Assembly (NCBI GenBank): GCA_033239005.1
Contig: BSQZ01000029.1
Span: forward strand, 7,052,923 to 7,116,922
Source of the DNA: Lamellibrachia satsuma
Lineage: Eukaryota; Annelida; Polychaeta; Sabellida; Siboglinidae
DNA length: 64,000 nucleotides
Reading direction: 5' to 3'
Numbering within the stretch: the first letter of the stretch is position 1; every line of letters begins with the position of its first letter. Below the pieces are notes generated by a model that did not search any database, was not told the DNA's origin, and worked only from the letters and a program-made list of their open reading frames with translations. Both the position numbers and the translations under genes were made by a program. Below are positions 46,351 to 59,611 of the stretch, one piece after another.

Positions 46351-49300
46351 TATGGAAAGTTTCAGGGAAGGCATAACAAAAAAGACAACATCACACAACA
46401 TTGCTATCTTTGGATTTTCCGGCTCCGGTTCAGGTGTACTGGCGTACGTAGTAACAGCTGCTCAAAATCTTAATCCTAAACTAACCATTCAAAGTTCTTT
46501 AACTAATAGTTCAACAAAAAACGAACCCTTCTTCGAAGGTTCCATCACATCAGAGACAATGAGAAGTTCAAAAACATAAAAATGTATCATGACAAAACTA
46601 AACAAGAAAGGGAGGAATAAAAACAGCTCTGTGAAGAAGCAAAGAGGCAGGAAGCTGCAGACAAGTCGGTGGGTCCACCATGGGAAAGAAAAATAAGAAA
46701 GATAAGGAAAAGCCAGTAAAGACTACACATCCACCTAAAATGACGGATGGTAAAACAAATGTTAATAACAATAATCTTAATGACATAGGCAACATTCGGT
46801 GTTTTTATGTCAATGCTGACCAACCAAGGAACAAGCAAAATTAATTTGAACAAAGGATAAAAAAAACTGAAACCCCACATAATAACAATTAATGAGATAA
46901 AACTAAACAATCTCAAATGCACTGTAACCATACCAGATTTTCCTTAGAAAGTTATACATTGTTCTAAAAAATATAGAAATTAATGAAGGTAGGGGTATTA
47001 TAATATACGTCTTAAATTCCCTTTACACAGAACATATACAATTTGTATCAACCTTCAAGGAATGCTTATTTATAGAAATTAAACTTTAAAATAAAACAAA
47101 ACTTCTCTTTGGATGCATATATAGGAGCGATGGGGGGTCAGGAGAAAATAACGCAGAACTTCTAAATATGATTAGATCCACATCAGGACTTAAATATTCA
47201 CACATTGTAATTACAGGAGATTTCAATCTCCCCGATATTAACTGGAAACACTGGACGACCAAATCAATTAACCCCAGCAACCTAAATTAAAAATTTGTAG
47301 AATGCCTTAGAGACACATTCATGTTTCAACATGTCTCAAATCCCACTAGAGGACGAGGCACAACCAACACAAACCTTTTAGATCCGATTTTATCAAACAA
47401 AAAAGACAACATAGGGGAAATAGAGTACCTCAGCCCTCCATGTAAAAAGTGACCACTCTGTCATTACTTTCAATAATTTGTGCAAAGTTATAACAAATAA
47501 ATACACTAAAAAAGGGAAGCTGTTTAATAAGGCAAATTATGAAGGAATGTGGAAAGAATTTTAAAATATAGATTGGGAAGAGAAATTTTAAGACTGTAAA
47601 GACAGCAGCATTAACGACCAATGGGGAATCCTTAAAACAGTACTAAAATTATTAGAAGATAAATACGTACCTCAAAAAGAGGTTTTTATTACAAAAAGGG
47701 AAATTTTCCCCTGAATACAAACACCACAAAACTAATTAGACGTAAAAATAGACAATGGATAAGATACTTTGAAACAAGGGATGGGACAAAATATTTAGAG
47801 TATTGTAAAAGCGGGAATAAAATCCAAGCTTTAACCAGATAGCTCCGAAAGGAGCTTGAACGAAATTTAGCCACTCAAACCAAGAAACACCCTAAAGTCT
47901 TCTGGAACTATTATAAAGTAAAAACTACAGTTAAACAAGGAATTGGGGAACTGAATATAGACCACAAAAATCCGAAATCCCAAACAACAACTGAAAACGA
48001 AGAAAAAGCAAATATTCTTGCCAACTTCTTCTCCATTGTATTCATTACTGAACAGACAGGGTCTATCCCAACTAAATCAAACAATAAATTAGCGATGTAT
48101 GAGTTAAAAGTAACTGAAAACATAATATTACTAACATTAAAAGAACTTAATATAAGCAAATCGCCTGGCCCTGATGAAAAAGGTGCCATATTACTAATTG
48201 AGTTGTCAGAAAATATGTCTCCCTTTAAAAAAAATATTTGAAACATCGATAAAAACTTCAAGTATTCCTGATGAATGGAAGGATACCAAAATATCAGCAA
48301 TATATAAAAAGGAAACAAGAAATTAGTTTGCAATTACCGTCCAATAAGCCTAACAAGCGTAGTTTGTAAATGCATGGAAAAAAAGTATTATAAATCACAT
48401 CATCAGTTACATGAAAGACAATGGTATATTCAGTCAAAAACAATATGGTTTTATCTCTGGGAGATCAAAAGTTCTCAAACTAATTAAAATACTAGATGAA
48501 TGGACCTCCGAAAGGATAAGGGTAATTACACATATGTTATTTATATGGATTTTCAAAAGGCTTTTGATACCATGCCACATAAGATAATAAGTCAATTAAA
48601 CACTTTTAACATTAGGAATTATTTAATTAACTGGATTGAGGCATTCATCACAAATAGACGACAAAAGGTAGCAGTAAATGGAAAAGAATCAAACTGGCAC
48701 AAAGTAACATCAGAGATACCGCAGGGATCTGTCCTAGGACCTTTATTGTTTGTTCTATACGTAAAATACATTTCTGTTCGCAGATGACATTAAGATATTT
48801 AGAGCCACAACAAATAAAAATGACCAGGATATACTAAAACAAGATTTAAGTGACATAGAACAATGGAACGACAAATGGTTATTAAAATCCCACCGCTACA
48901 AATGAACACACATGGAAATTGGAAAAAATAATATAGGTGAAAATGAACATTTCATGAAAAGTAATAATGTTAAACATTTACTAGCCACCACAGATAAGCA
49001 AACTGACTTAGGTGTAATTATCGATTCAAAATTGCCATTTCATGATCACATAAACCAAGTGGTAAATAAAGCAACCAAAATTACAAAAATAAACAGAAGA
49101 ACCTTCCAATTCCTAGACACACACACTTTCTTGCCACTATATAAGACAATGGTTAGATATCATCTAGATTATGAAGTAGCAGTGTGGTATCCATATAAGA
49201 TAAAACATAAAATAGCAACAGAAAACGTCCAGAGAAGGGCCACAAAAGAATGACCTGGTTTAAGGGATTTATCATAATTAGAAAAACTAAAATTACTAAA

Positions 49301-49745
49301 ACTACCCACATTAGCATACCGAAGGCTAAGAGGAGACATGATAGAAGTCTATAAAATAATGAACGAACTGTACGATAATGAATCTGCACTAAACCTCCTG
49401 AAATGGAAGGATGTGACTCTAAGATCAGGAAATAGAGGACATTCCCTTAAATTATTTACCCAAAGAGCAAAAATAAATCTAAGAAACAATGCATTCCCTC
49501 TTAGAGTGGCTGAAACATGGAATAGTCTCCCAAACTCTATAATACAAGCTAGATCAATTAGCTCATTTAAAAACAAACTAGACAATTCTGGTCTACCCAG
49601 GCAATAATATACGACTATGAATCTCCTTTAACGATAACTAATGGAACCGGAAATTATGATATAAAAATATTTGATTATGAAGATCTGATCACGGAGGAAT
49701 CAACTAGATTCTGCGATAAGAATCGTCATAAGGTCATAAGGTAAA
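46351..49745 (+). pseudogene. Nearly full-length decayed CR1-like LINE
   Basis: 5' part: a charged stretch (EEAKRQEAADKSVGPPWERK) and the endonuclease start IRCFYVNADQPRNKQN. Then endonuclease remains (EISISPIL in shifted frame, SDHSVITFNNLC), linker YVPQKEVFITKRE, and RT motifs SSIPDEWKDTKISAIYKK, NYRPISLTSVVCKCME, YVIYMDFQKAFDTMPHKII, EIPQGSVLGPLLFVLYV and FADDIKIF. The C-terminus is IEVYKIMNELYD, then NNAFPLRVAETWNSLPNSII and ISSFKNKLDN. It ends with an AAGGTCATAAGGTAAAGG tail. Domain order and length fit a complete element; dozens of stops and shifts show it is inactive. Confidence 0.9.
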
Positions 49746-49925
49746 GGTAAGTTTTAGAACAAATGATACTATGATTTTGGATGGGCGTAGCCCGGAGCCA
49801 TCGACTTCCTTTTGTGCATGCGCAACGTGGCAACTGCATGACTTTTTGTTCAGTAGTCTTCTAGAACGAATGGAAATATCTGGAATGTTCTATAATGTCA
49901 TTTCACTCGTTGTCCTCGCATTTTA

Positions 49926-50039
<114 letters not shown>

Positions 50040-50262
50040 ATAATTTCCCGCCAGTAGACATGGCATATTACACAAATTATACTATTTAAAAAAAAATTAA
50101 CAATGTAACAACATAGACGTATCAGCTGTTTTTGATTGGTTACTTTATGTCGCGTTATGTATCGCGTCGCCTTGTGATTGGATGGAATTTACCGCATAGT
50201 GACTGAACAGAGAAAATTTATAAAACAATCAAAGTTTCTGGTCATTCTATTGTTTGGTATCA

Positions 50263-50402
50263 TGCAGTCAACAATGTATTATTCTTCTTCGTCAACACGA
50301 CGTGGAGGTTTTCCCTACGCGGAGGCTACATCCAGTGGGCTGCATCCTCATCCATATAGCACAGCCGACCTCGAAGACATCCAACTGTATGGGCCGCAAG
50401 TG
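50263..50402 (+). CDS. Possible first exon of the Polinton-type polymerase gene
   Basis: ATG at 50263 opens MQSTMYYSSSSTRRGGFPYA, then a Ser/Tyr/His-rich stretch ending YGPQV at a GTAAGTTA donor. It lies upstream of zinc-finger exons and shares their strand. No domain recognised. Confidence 0.35.
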
Positions 50403-50559
50403 GTAAGTTATTTATTTTAATTAATGTCTTAGTACGATTACAGCGTGTTGAAAGTAATTTACTTAACGATCGAGTGATAATAAGTCGGAAGTCATACTAC
50501 TGCAGGTCACACTAAAAGTAGGTTACCTAACGTTATTTGTGTGAAAAGAAAGTGACGAA

Positions 50560-50780
50560 CTCTGCACCGGTTCCGTCTCTATCGATGACCATAGTCACTG
50601 CCCACAGGACCGCCCCGACTCCGTATCCGTCGATGACCACTACCACTGCCCCGGGGACCGACTCCGTATCCGTCAATGACCACTACCACTGCCCCTGGGA
50701 CCGCCCCGACTCCGTATCCGTCAATGACCACTACTACTGCCCCTGGGACCGTCCCATCTCCGTCGGTGACAACGGCCAAT
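50560..50780 (+). repeat. Thr/Pro-coding minisatellite
   Basis: Three to four units of about 39-54 bp around CCGTATCCGTCAATGACCAC and ACTGCCCCTGGGACCG, in frame with the following zinc finger (TTTTAPGTAPTPYPSM). Confidence 0.85.
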
Positions 50781-50975
50781 ACCCCTGAGACCGCCACCGC
50801 TGAACCAGCAGCTAAGAATTGTAAGACGACTCGGCCATCGGCGACTTGTGAGGAGTGTCATACTACCTTCACAAGAAAGAGCGATTTAAGCAGGCAAGTC
50901 GACGTGAAGAAGCCCGATGCGTGAAGACGAAACGGCGAATTGCGGAGGAGGAGGAGATAAATGAGTTGGCGGTGA
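50781..50975 (+). pseudogene. C2H2 zinc-finger exon 1 of the polymerase gene
   Basis: Encodes ATCEECHTTFTRKSDLSRQV, the Cys-x2-Cys and core of a C2H2 finger. The His end is altered or frameshifted, followed by a basic/acidic tail (KTKRRIAEEEE in the shifted frame) and a GTGAGA donor near 50975. Zinc fingers are found at the N-terminus of Polinton polymerases in several invertebrates. Confidence 0.5.
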
Positions 50976-51180
50976 GAAATGAACAAATTCAATTAATTAA
51001 ATATATCTTAACTATGTACCTATGAAAATAACTGTCGTGCTCCTTAAGTGCAAGTCCTTTTCACATCTTTTCCCGCGCCCCAAGCGACTTTTTTCAAGGC
51101 ATATTTGTCCCAGCAAATGTCCCTAGCGAGTTATAGAAGTTGTCACGCCTCCTAGCGACCTTGAACATTATTCATTTGTG

Positions 51181-51272
51181 ATGTGCGTTTATGTGTTTGT
51201 GTGTGTGCGTGCGTGCGAGCGTGTGCGTGTGTGTGTGTGTGTGCTTGTGTGTGTGCGCGCGCATGTGTGTAC
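51181..51272. repeat. GT/GCGT-rich microsatellite
   Basis: Imperfect GTGTGCGT tract inside a presumed intron. Confidence 0.9.
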
Positions 51273-51875
51273 TATATTGATCCATATGTACAACAAGAAC
51301 TGCGCCTTAGCGGGTAATGCAAATATTAGCAAACACTAGCATCCCTATCACTCTATGTGTATAACATTGACCCATATTTACAATAAGAACTACCCTCAAC
51401 GAGTACAAACATTATGTACAAGCTGTCACGCCTCCTGGTGACTCTATGTGCATAACGTTGACCCATATTTACTATAAGGAGCTACCAACTAGTGAGTACA
51501 GACACTATTAACAAGTAGTAGTGCCCCTAATGCTTTGTTTCAAAACATTATTATTCTTAAATCAGCTGCTAGTACGTTCACACGCCACGTACTTTACAAC
51601 GCGAACGCACCCACGCCCTCTCTAAATAATAATAGCAATAAGTTTGTCTATTATTACAACGTTGTAAAAATAAAATTGTTTTTTTTGCAAAAATACATAA
51701 ACGGTGATTTTCGTGCCTCCCCTCTACATTGAAGAGGTCGGCTAAGGTAGACAAAGATTTATCTTAAATATATTGTAATTGTTCCAATACCTATTTCTTT
51801 CAGCTAGCCGATGTAAATCAATCATATATATTGTCAACATGACAAACAATTAAGGTAACTTAATGTTTGTTGCAG
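51273..51875. other. Presumed intron, no feature
   Basis: A repeat of the phrase CTATGTGTATAACATTGACC-CATATTTAC(A/T)ATAAG occurs near 51350 and 51445. No coding signal. Confidence 0.4.
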
Positions 51876-52026
51876 AGCCAAGAAAAAGAATGAGCCTCTT
51901 CTCCGGCTGCGTGTGAAGTTACCCTTGCACTATACTTGCTGTATGTGCGGGAGTACCTTCACAAGAAAATAACATTGGCAGCGACACCCAAAACAGGCTA
52001 CTGTCCGAGCAAGAAACACAAACAAA
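51876..52026 (+). pseudogene. C2H2 zinc-finger exon 2 of the polymerase gene
   Basis: After TTTGTTGCAG the frame gives a basic stretch, then LPLHYTCCMCGSTFTRK, an in-frame TAA, and HWQRHPK. The ~110 bp upstream of this exon is repeated upstream of the next exon (51.77-51.88 versus 52.05-52.15), so the exon/intron unit was duplicated. Confidence 0.55.
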
Positions 52027-52152
52027 GGTGATATAAAAAAATTGTGTTTATTTAATTACAATTTCAATACCAATTTCTTTCATATAGCCAATGGAAGTCA
52101 AGCATATACTGTCATCACGACAAACGGTTAAGTTCACCTTATGTTTGTTGCA

Positions 52153-55100
52153 GCGATAAGAAAGAGAAAGGTTATCGGCCTCCTCTGGGACTGACGCCTC
52201 TTCCTCTACCTCTGCTCTACCGTTCCTCCATCGCCGCCACAACAATCAACGTCGTCGTCGTCATCGTCACCGCCAGACATCACACCACATCGTCGAGGAA
52301 GATTCTGCCATCCGACTTACGTTCGTTGATTATTTACATGGTAAAAACACTGATTTGGTTATCTTTTAGTTGTCACATTGGAACGACATTCGTACCATTT
52401 GTCGGACGTGGCACATTCAGAACATCTTATGTTTAAGACTTGCGGACACCAAGTTAAATTATTTTCATCCTATTTCATGGAATATATATCACCAGCAGTT
52501 TAATTCATTTAAATACAATTTTAGTTTCGGCTTTATTTTACGTAATAGAACAACGAACGAACATTCGTATTTTCATTTATCCCAAAACGTTTCTGGTAGA
52601 TATTTGGATGTGCCCCATCTAATACCAACTTGCATGATTTCGATGTGTAATTTATAATCTCCCCCATGACAACATAATTACTTAGGCAATGTTGCAGCAC
52701 CCATATTCGCAATGGATTTGTGAAATTGTCACCATCGTGGCCTTTTTCATAAACGTAGATATCATTCACCAGGACTACGTGCGATGCAATCTCGGTTTAA
52801 ACGCGTTGGTTCGTGATATATCTCGACACAGCAAGCCTTCCAATATTAAGATGGTTTATGTTTTTAGAGCTCCCGCACGTAGTCGGGAAGCTCCCCTCGA
52901 TAACCTAGATCCACATGTCGAACGTTTGCACAACACGTACCAGGATTCTTTATCAAAGAAAACACCAATGCGCTATTTTTTCGGAATTACTATCAACCTA
53001 CTGCATGACAGGTAAACATCAACCTAAACTGTTTCAACGTAATGCCCACAAAGACGAAAACGATAACATAGACCTATTTGACGACATTGACGAAGTCACC
53101 ATACGATGACGACAAGAGACGTGAGAAAGAACGTGACCCTGACCAACGTTTCCGGGTACACCGACCCTCAATGTTTCATGAACGGCGGTTAGCTGTTCAA
53201 GCTATTCCACCGATTCCTTAATACATTAAACGACATAAGTAAAAAGGTTGATTACATTTTTAGAAAGTCAGACGTTTTCGAGAATGATTACAACCCGATT
53301 AAAAAACATATAGTCCAACACCTCGTACCACTGACAAAGGCAAAGAAAAAGACACGACTGGCAACGGCTTCACATCGACTTCATTCGTGATAATGCGTAA
53401 CATGAATCTCATGTGTTTAACCCTGGAAAGATTTTTTTTGCGTTTGTAAATTATTTGGCCCCTGGTTTCAATTACGATAAATATTTTAAAGCATAAGGAT
53501 GCACTCAAACAAAAGGTTTTTCCCTACGAGTGGATGACTTGGTTAAATAAACTCGACTGCAAAACCCTTCCAAATAAGAAAGTTTTTAACATCGAGTTGA
53601 AAAAACGAAAACATCACCGACGAAAATTACGCATACTCTCTAAAAGTCTGGAGGGACCACGATATGAACACGCTTCGGGATTTCCTCGTTTGGGATAGTC
53701 CTGTTTTTGGAAGCTTTACAAATTCAATTTTCGTTCTGCCAAAGTCGTAACATCGAAATGTTTAAAGGAGGCATAAGCGTTCCTGAGCTAACACTGACAT
53801 ACATGTTTAACGCAGTACAACCGGATGTACATTTTTATCTTTCAAATGAATAGAATAAAGAAACCCCCAGGAAAGGACTGACTGGCGGCACTTCCATTAT
53901 TTTTCAAAGATACATCGAATCGGGCGTTACAAACATAAGACAGTTCGATCATGGAAAAGCCGCTCGCTCGTGCGAACCTCTGGTCGGCTACGAGTGGGAA
54001 GTAGGACCTACTCGGAGATCAGACACCAGATTAACAACCGCGAGAAATGCTTTGGTAAGAGAAACATTCCCGGTCACGGACGGTGTATGACAACCGACAC
54101 CATATGCCAGTTACATTAATTAAATTAACTCCGTCAACGGAAAAAATAATGTCTGATCAAAATGAAGAAACTGGATCGAACAAGGGGTACTTGCGTCATT
54201 TTACTACGACCGTTGTTGAAATGTGGGAATGTGTGTGGAAGAAATTAAAACAAAATTCTGAAGTGAAACATTTTCGAAAATCTAAATACCCGTATCGTTC
54301 TATTTAATGGAATGGGATCCAAGACGACATGTTATCCGACGTTTGCGAAGCTTCCTTGTTTGGCATGACACAATGTGACATTTCTTTTCCGAACCATTTG
54401 AAACAACATTTTGGCGAATTGAAACTTACATTAAAAACACTGACATAACCCGTTCCGACATCGGTGATTTTATGCGTGCGCTTACCGAGGATCACAACAT
54501 TTTACATTACGTTAACAATACCCCTTTTAAAGTGGTACCTGAACCATGGTTAAGTGGAATCGTCGTAGAGTACGAAACTAAACCATGTTTCAGGGTCTCC
54601 AGTGACTCCGTCCTGGATGCACGCCGTCAAGATGACGTGCATCCGGATAAAGCCATCATAGCGGACACCATGGAGCTTTTAGGCAATGCCGGATACGGCA
54701 AGACCGTGACTAATGTCGAACGCCACCGCAACGACTATTTTTGCAACGACGTAGCAGCTGCCCGGGGTATAAACCGTCATCGATTCAGGCAGCTCTACCA
54801 AACCTCGGAATCTATGTACCAGTTGACAAATTCACGAAGTTTCTTTCGATAAGGTATCCCGATACAACTTTGATATTTTGTTTACAATTATACTAAATAA
54901 CGAATGCTTCTGTATTATTACAAGTTTTTAGATTTCTACGTAGAATGCCCCTTGTTTCAGTTGGACTTCAGATGGACATGGATATCTTGTATTTGGCCGT
55001 TGCTGCCCAATCCATAGATGACTGTGTTACACGGGGCAAGTTAGAACATTATTTTAGAAACAGGTCGGAGTGGTTACCTTCCGCATGTTGTGACGCGCAC

Positions 55101-55560
55101 GTGCAAGATTACGAGGCATGTCATTTGGTCGGCCGCGCGTGGGTCGTCTCCGAGACGTGTTGCGTAACGCGTGCGCTCGACAACAACAAGAGAACCCCCA
55201 GCCTGTTCAAGGTAGATTGGGAGATTGACGGCTTCGTCGGCTTGTGTAGCAAGACCTGTTATTGTTTCGGTCCTACCGACAAATTCAATACTAACGGTTT
55301 GAGGAAAAAACAAACCAAAATTTCGAAAGATTTGTTAATGGAAGTCCTACAAAACTGGAGAAGCAGTGTCGGAACAAAACATAGTTTTCGGGTTAGATAT
55401 TCTTCGATTTGTACCACCATTTAGGAACGTTCGGTATTGCCCTATTTCTATTCAAACCGACGGGGTCATGGCCCTCCCACGCTTGGAGTAGCAAAATGAC
55501 GCAGGAAACTCTCCCTACTAGCTTCCCCTCCCATCTACGGGGTGGTCCCGAATATAGACG
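52153..55560 (+). pseudogene. Polinton-type protein-primed DNA polymerase B
   Basis: Landmarks in order: FKYNFSFGFILRNRTTNEHS (52.5 kb), a conserved N-terminal block; EWMTWLNKLDCKTLP-like sequence (53.5); ISVPELTLTYMFNAVQPDVH (53.78) and GGTSIIFQRYIESGVTNIRQ (53.89), the exonuclease/TPR region; the palm with ADTMELLGNAGYGKTVTNVE (54.66); and MDMDILYLA (54.97), where the catalytic DTDS motif is expected, so the metal-binding centre is lost. Then LFKVDWEIDGFVGLCSKTCY and a thumb end near 55.5 kb. Many frameshifts and stops. It copies the transposon DNA in intact relatives; here it is dead. The terminal repeats of Polinton copy B lie elsewhere, so this is a separate insertion. Confidence 0.88.
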
Positions 55561-55659
55561 CGGCAACATTGCCGTGTCATTAATTTTACGATAAACATTT
55601 CATAGAACGTACAGTTTTATGCGCAACCATTGTAATATTACGTAGCATGTCAGTTAGTG

Positions 55660-55880
55660 TACTTTTTAAAATCTGCATTGCGTTGCATTAAACCGAAAGC
55701 TTCGCTTTGATTGTCTTGCGTTAAATTGAATGCTGCACTTTCATTATTTCGCATTGCTTTAAATCGAAAACTGCACTTTGTAGGAAGGCATGTTAGACTT
55801 TCGTTGCGTTAAAATGAATGCTGAACTTTACTTGTTTTGCATTAGGTCGAATGGTGCGCTTTGCATATTATGTTAGTTTG
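55660..55880. repeat. Degenerate ~50-bp tandem repeat
   Basis: Recurring GCGTTAAATTGAATGCTGCA-CTTT-like units, four to five copies with indels. Confidence 0.7.
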
Positions 55881-56109
55881 TATTCCAGTTAAATAATTTC
55901 ACCTTCTCTTTGTTGTTCATGAATAAAATAATTGATACGAAACAAGTTGTTTCGACAATTGTATTGGTTCCATATTATCCGTTAGGGGAGCCACCAGTAC
56001 TAACATTGGCAACCGTGAGGCGCTTAAACGTGCGGTTCTAATACGCTAGGTGGAGTGCTCGAAATAATTTGGTTTCAAGGCACTAGGTGGCTGTTTTCAG
56101 AAAATGTTG

Positions 56110-56215
<106 letters not shown>

Positions 56216-56374
56216 AATAACGTTTTTCACTATTGAACAATAACAGACAGTTAACGTTTTTTCTTTTAATCGACATTGATTATCGAATGTACATTATATA
56301 CAATATGTACTACAAACATCACTACACTGCCAGCATAGTTTAATTCTGTTGAAATAATAAAGACAATTATTCAC

Positions 56375-56729
<355 letters not shown>

Positions 56730-57180
56730 TATGGCGTATAGGTAGGCTGGTGCTATGTCGTATTGGTAGGCTGGTGCTATGTCGTATAGGTAGGCTGGTG
56801 CTATGTCGTATAGGTAGGCTGGTGCTATGTCGTATAAGTAGGCTGGTGCTATGTCGTATAGGTAGGCTGGTGCTATGTCGTACAGGTTGGCTGGTGCTAT
56901 GTCGTATAGGTAGGCTGGTGCTATCTCGTACAGGTAGGCTGGTGCTATGTCGTACAGGTAGGCACGCGCTATGTCGTATAGGTAGGCTGGTGTTATATCG
57001 TACATATAGGCTGGTGTTATGTTGTATAGATAGGCTGGTATTATGGCGTATAGGTAGGCTGGTGCTATGTCGTATAGGTAGGCTGGTGCTATTTTGTACA
57101 GATAGGCTGGTGCTATGTCGTATAGGTAAGCTGGTGCTATGTCGTATAGGTAGGTTGGTTCTTTGTTGTATAGATAGGAT
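56730..57180. repeat. 24-bp tandem repeat, ~19 copies
   Basis: Unit GTAGGCTGGTGCTATGTCGTATAG. The period of 24 keeps frames open on both strands (CRIGRLVL and YDIAPAYL repeats), which are artefacts. The array abuts a LINE fragment on its right. Confidence 0.93.
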
Positions 57181-57425
57181 GGTGTTTTATTTCATAAGCC
57201 TGAATAGATTCTTTAACATATAAAATAACTCCCCCGCTCCTTCTTCCTATCCGATCTTTCCTAAACATTACGTATCCTGTCAGTCCTAATTCAGCATCTG
57301 TTATATCTATGATGGCCCATGATTCAGTTATACCAATTATGTGAGGGTCAATATCTTCTACCATAATGTTTAATTCGTTTTTCTTATTTACTATGCTCCT
57401 TGCATTTAAACATACGCATCTATAA
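57181..57425 (-). pseudogene. CR1-like LINE endonuclease fragment
   Basis: Minus strand reads RCVCLNARSIVNKKNELNIM, then PHIIGITESWA, GYVMFRKDRIGRRSGGVILY and VKESIQAYEI, the N-terminal half of an APE endonuclease. Open for about 80 codons, then cut by the 24-bp array. Confidence 0.87.
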
Positions 57426-57439
57426 CCTTTTTCAGAGAT

Positions 57440-57990
57440 GTTTCAGAGACGGGCGGAGGGGCAGAGGTTGAGTGGGGCAGAGGGGCTGAGGAAGAGGAAG
57501 GCAGAGGTTTTGAGAGGCAAAGGTTTAGAGGGCAGAGGGGCAGATGTTTAGAAGGGCAGAGTTGCAGTGGTTGAGAGGGGCAGAGGGGCAAATGGGCAGA
57601 GTGGCAGAGGGGCAGAGTTTGAGAGGGGCTGAATGGCAGATATCAAGACAGAGGGAGATAGGGAGATCAGGATAGCGGGAGAGAAGGAGAGAGAGGGAGA
57701 ATATGAGAGAGGAGAATATGAAAGATGGAGAGAGAGGGAGAGGGGATAGAGGGAGACGGGAAGGGAAGCGATGAAGAGGTAGAGAGGAGAGAAGAGGGGA
57801 GAGAGGGGGAGAGGGAGAGAGGGGAGAGGGGGATAGTGACAGAACGGCAGATGTTTAGAGTAAAAGATGGGGAGAGTGGCAGAGGGGGAGAGTGGCAGAA
57901 GGAAAAGGCGGAGAGGACGAGAGTAGGAGATTGAAGAGGCAGAGAGGGGGAATGTGGGAGGGTGGGAGAGGCGAAGAGGGGTAGAGGGGG
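57440..57990. repeat. Purine-rich minisatellite, second block
   Basis: GGGGCAGAGGTTGAGAGG-type repeats passing into GAGAGAGGGAGA-rich sequence. Same family as 9150-11080, again upstream of a signal-exon paralog. Confidence 0.9.
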
Positions 57991-58069
57991 AGGCTATGTA
58001 TATAATATTTTTGTAATGCATCAGCTGAGTGATGCAGAAACAATGCTCTGGAACTTATTGACCTATGCC

Positions 58070-59270
58070 GCAATCTGAATAATTCAATATTATTGATAAT
58101 TCCTGTTATTGATTTTTCTGTGTCTTGGTTGTCGTAGTTTCTGTCCCGTTATCAGTCGTTAGCCATTCGTTGTGTTGCACAGTCGTACTTACTGACGAGA
58201 GAAAATGAGTCTGTTGTTTTTGAAGCTTGCGTTGATCTTGGCGGGGATACGGTGTTCAAGTGGGACCAGTGCAACCGGTAAGATATATTTGATGATTGGG
58301 TAAACTATGAACAATTGTGTGCATCATTATACAGTGCGGTATCCGGTCATTGCGAGATCCTCAAAACGTTACACATTTCATTCTTTTGTATAAATTTTTA
58401 TTCCAACACAAACTGGACTTTTACATCTACACTTCGTTCACTTGAATCACCATTGCCAGGTAGATATTTTTTAAAGCGCATTGGAATTGAACAACGTGGT
58501 GTAAAGTTGACATGCATTTGTTAACAAGCCTGGCGTAAACATAATAGTCGTTGTACGACTACAATATGTTGTGTTCGTGCTACTTGTGTTCGTGCTAATC
58601 AAAAGAAAGTCAGTGATAACTAACCAATAAAGCCCTAGATTAAATGTTTGTTGTGAATCCTGGGAACAATCGGTAGATCTGAACTAGTTTTGAACTGTGA
58701 ATGTAAATATGCAGATAACTTAATTGGAAGATAGGTATTAAGACAAGAAATTATATAATTGAGATTCGGATGTTTTAATTACTATGCAAGCACAAACACA
58801 AACAACTACACAGTCATAAGAAATGTCGTTTTATTTACATGAGCGATTACTAATTCTGCAGCTGCCACGGATTGGCGGGTTTTCCACTCACTAAATTGGC
58901 TCGAATCTAGTCGGATTGCACCATTCCTATAATTCAAAGCTCGTGAGTTGCACAAACGAACAAGACAAATGAAATAAACACAAATTATTATACGATAGTT
59001 ATTCAGTAATTTACAAGAAAACAAATAGAGTCCTGGGTATATGTTATTATTATAAGCAAATAACTCCGATTCTGCAGTAATCGGCCAGGGATTTATTTAC
59101 CCTGAGAAATAACTACTAATAGCGTCTGACATGACCCATCGATATCCAAACATCAAACCAACGTAAATTGTATCGTTATATTCACCATAATGTCTAAAGA
59201 TAAAACACAACTATGTTTGCTTACGTACCACGTAACACAACCATGTTCTAAGAGCTACAAAGTCAGTTAC
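58070..59270 (+). pseudogene. Decayed paralog of the small secreted-protein gene (third copy)
   Basis: Exon 1 (58205-58277) is the shortest signal exon: ATG, then MSLLFLKLALILAGIRCSSG, ending in phase 1 at GTAAGA. The exon-2-like block (TFTSTLRSLESPLPGRY, LKRIGIEQRGVKLTCIC then TAA) is readable, but the TATACAG acceptor used in the 6.6-kb copy is not preserved in the right place. A minor alternative transcript cannot be excluded. The whole segment to about 59270 repeats at 62690-63650, with an extra ~85 bp here near 58865-58950. Confidence 0.55.
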
Positions 59271-59339
59271 GAGGCATCTTTGCCTGGATAACTGTTCAGT
59301 CCCTTCTCTACGTTATCACGAACTGTTCATTCCTCCCCA

Positions 59340-59610
59340 GACTCACGGTGGCGGGTCTCAAAGCACTTACGGGTCTCCCGCTGACGTGGCTGTACCGCGA
59401 ACGACGTGCAGAGGGGATTCGGTTGTCTGCTGTCGTTCTGCCGTACGGCTACGCCCGTCGTGCCGCGAACTTGGTGCAGAGACGATTATGCCCTACGTCC
59501 ATCGTGCATCGAACGTCGAACATAGAAGATTTTGTTGTCTGCCGTCGCTCTACCATACAGCTCCGGCTGTCGTGCCGCGAACGTAGGGCAGAGAATATTG
59601 TATTCAAGCA
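59340..59610. repeat. GC-rich ~100-bp tandem repeat, 2-3 diverged copies
   Basis: CGTGCCGCGAACTTGGTGCAGAG recurs as TACCGCGAACGACGTGCAGAG and CGTGCCGCGAACGTAGGGCAGAG (short shared core GCCGCGAAC) with intervening GTTGTCTGC blocks. Unusually GC-rich compared with its surroundings. Confidence 0.7.
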
Positions 59611-59611
59611 T

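Noticed and set aside
54300..54470. Separate genes for each open piece of the polymerase region
   Set aside because: The pieces align in order to one polymerase; the breaks are frameshifts and stops rather than gene boundaries.
56730..57180. CRISPR-like array
   Set aside because: Contiguous 24-bp tandem units without unique spacers in a eukaryotic genome; the same argument applies to the 51-bp and 69-bp arrays.
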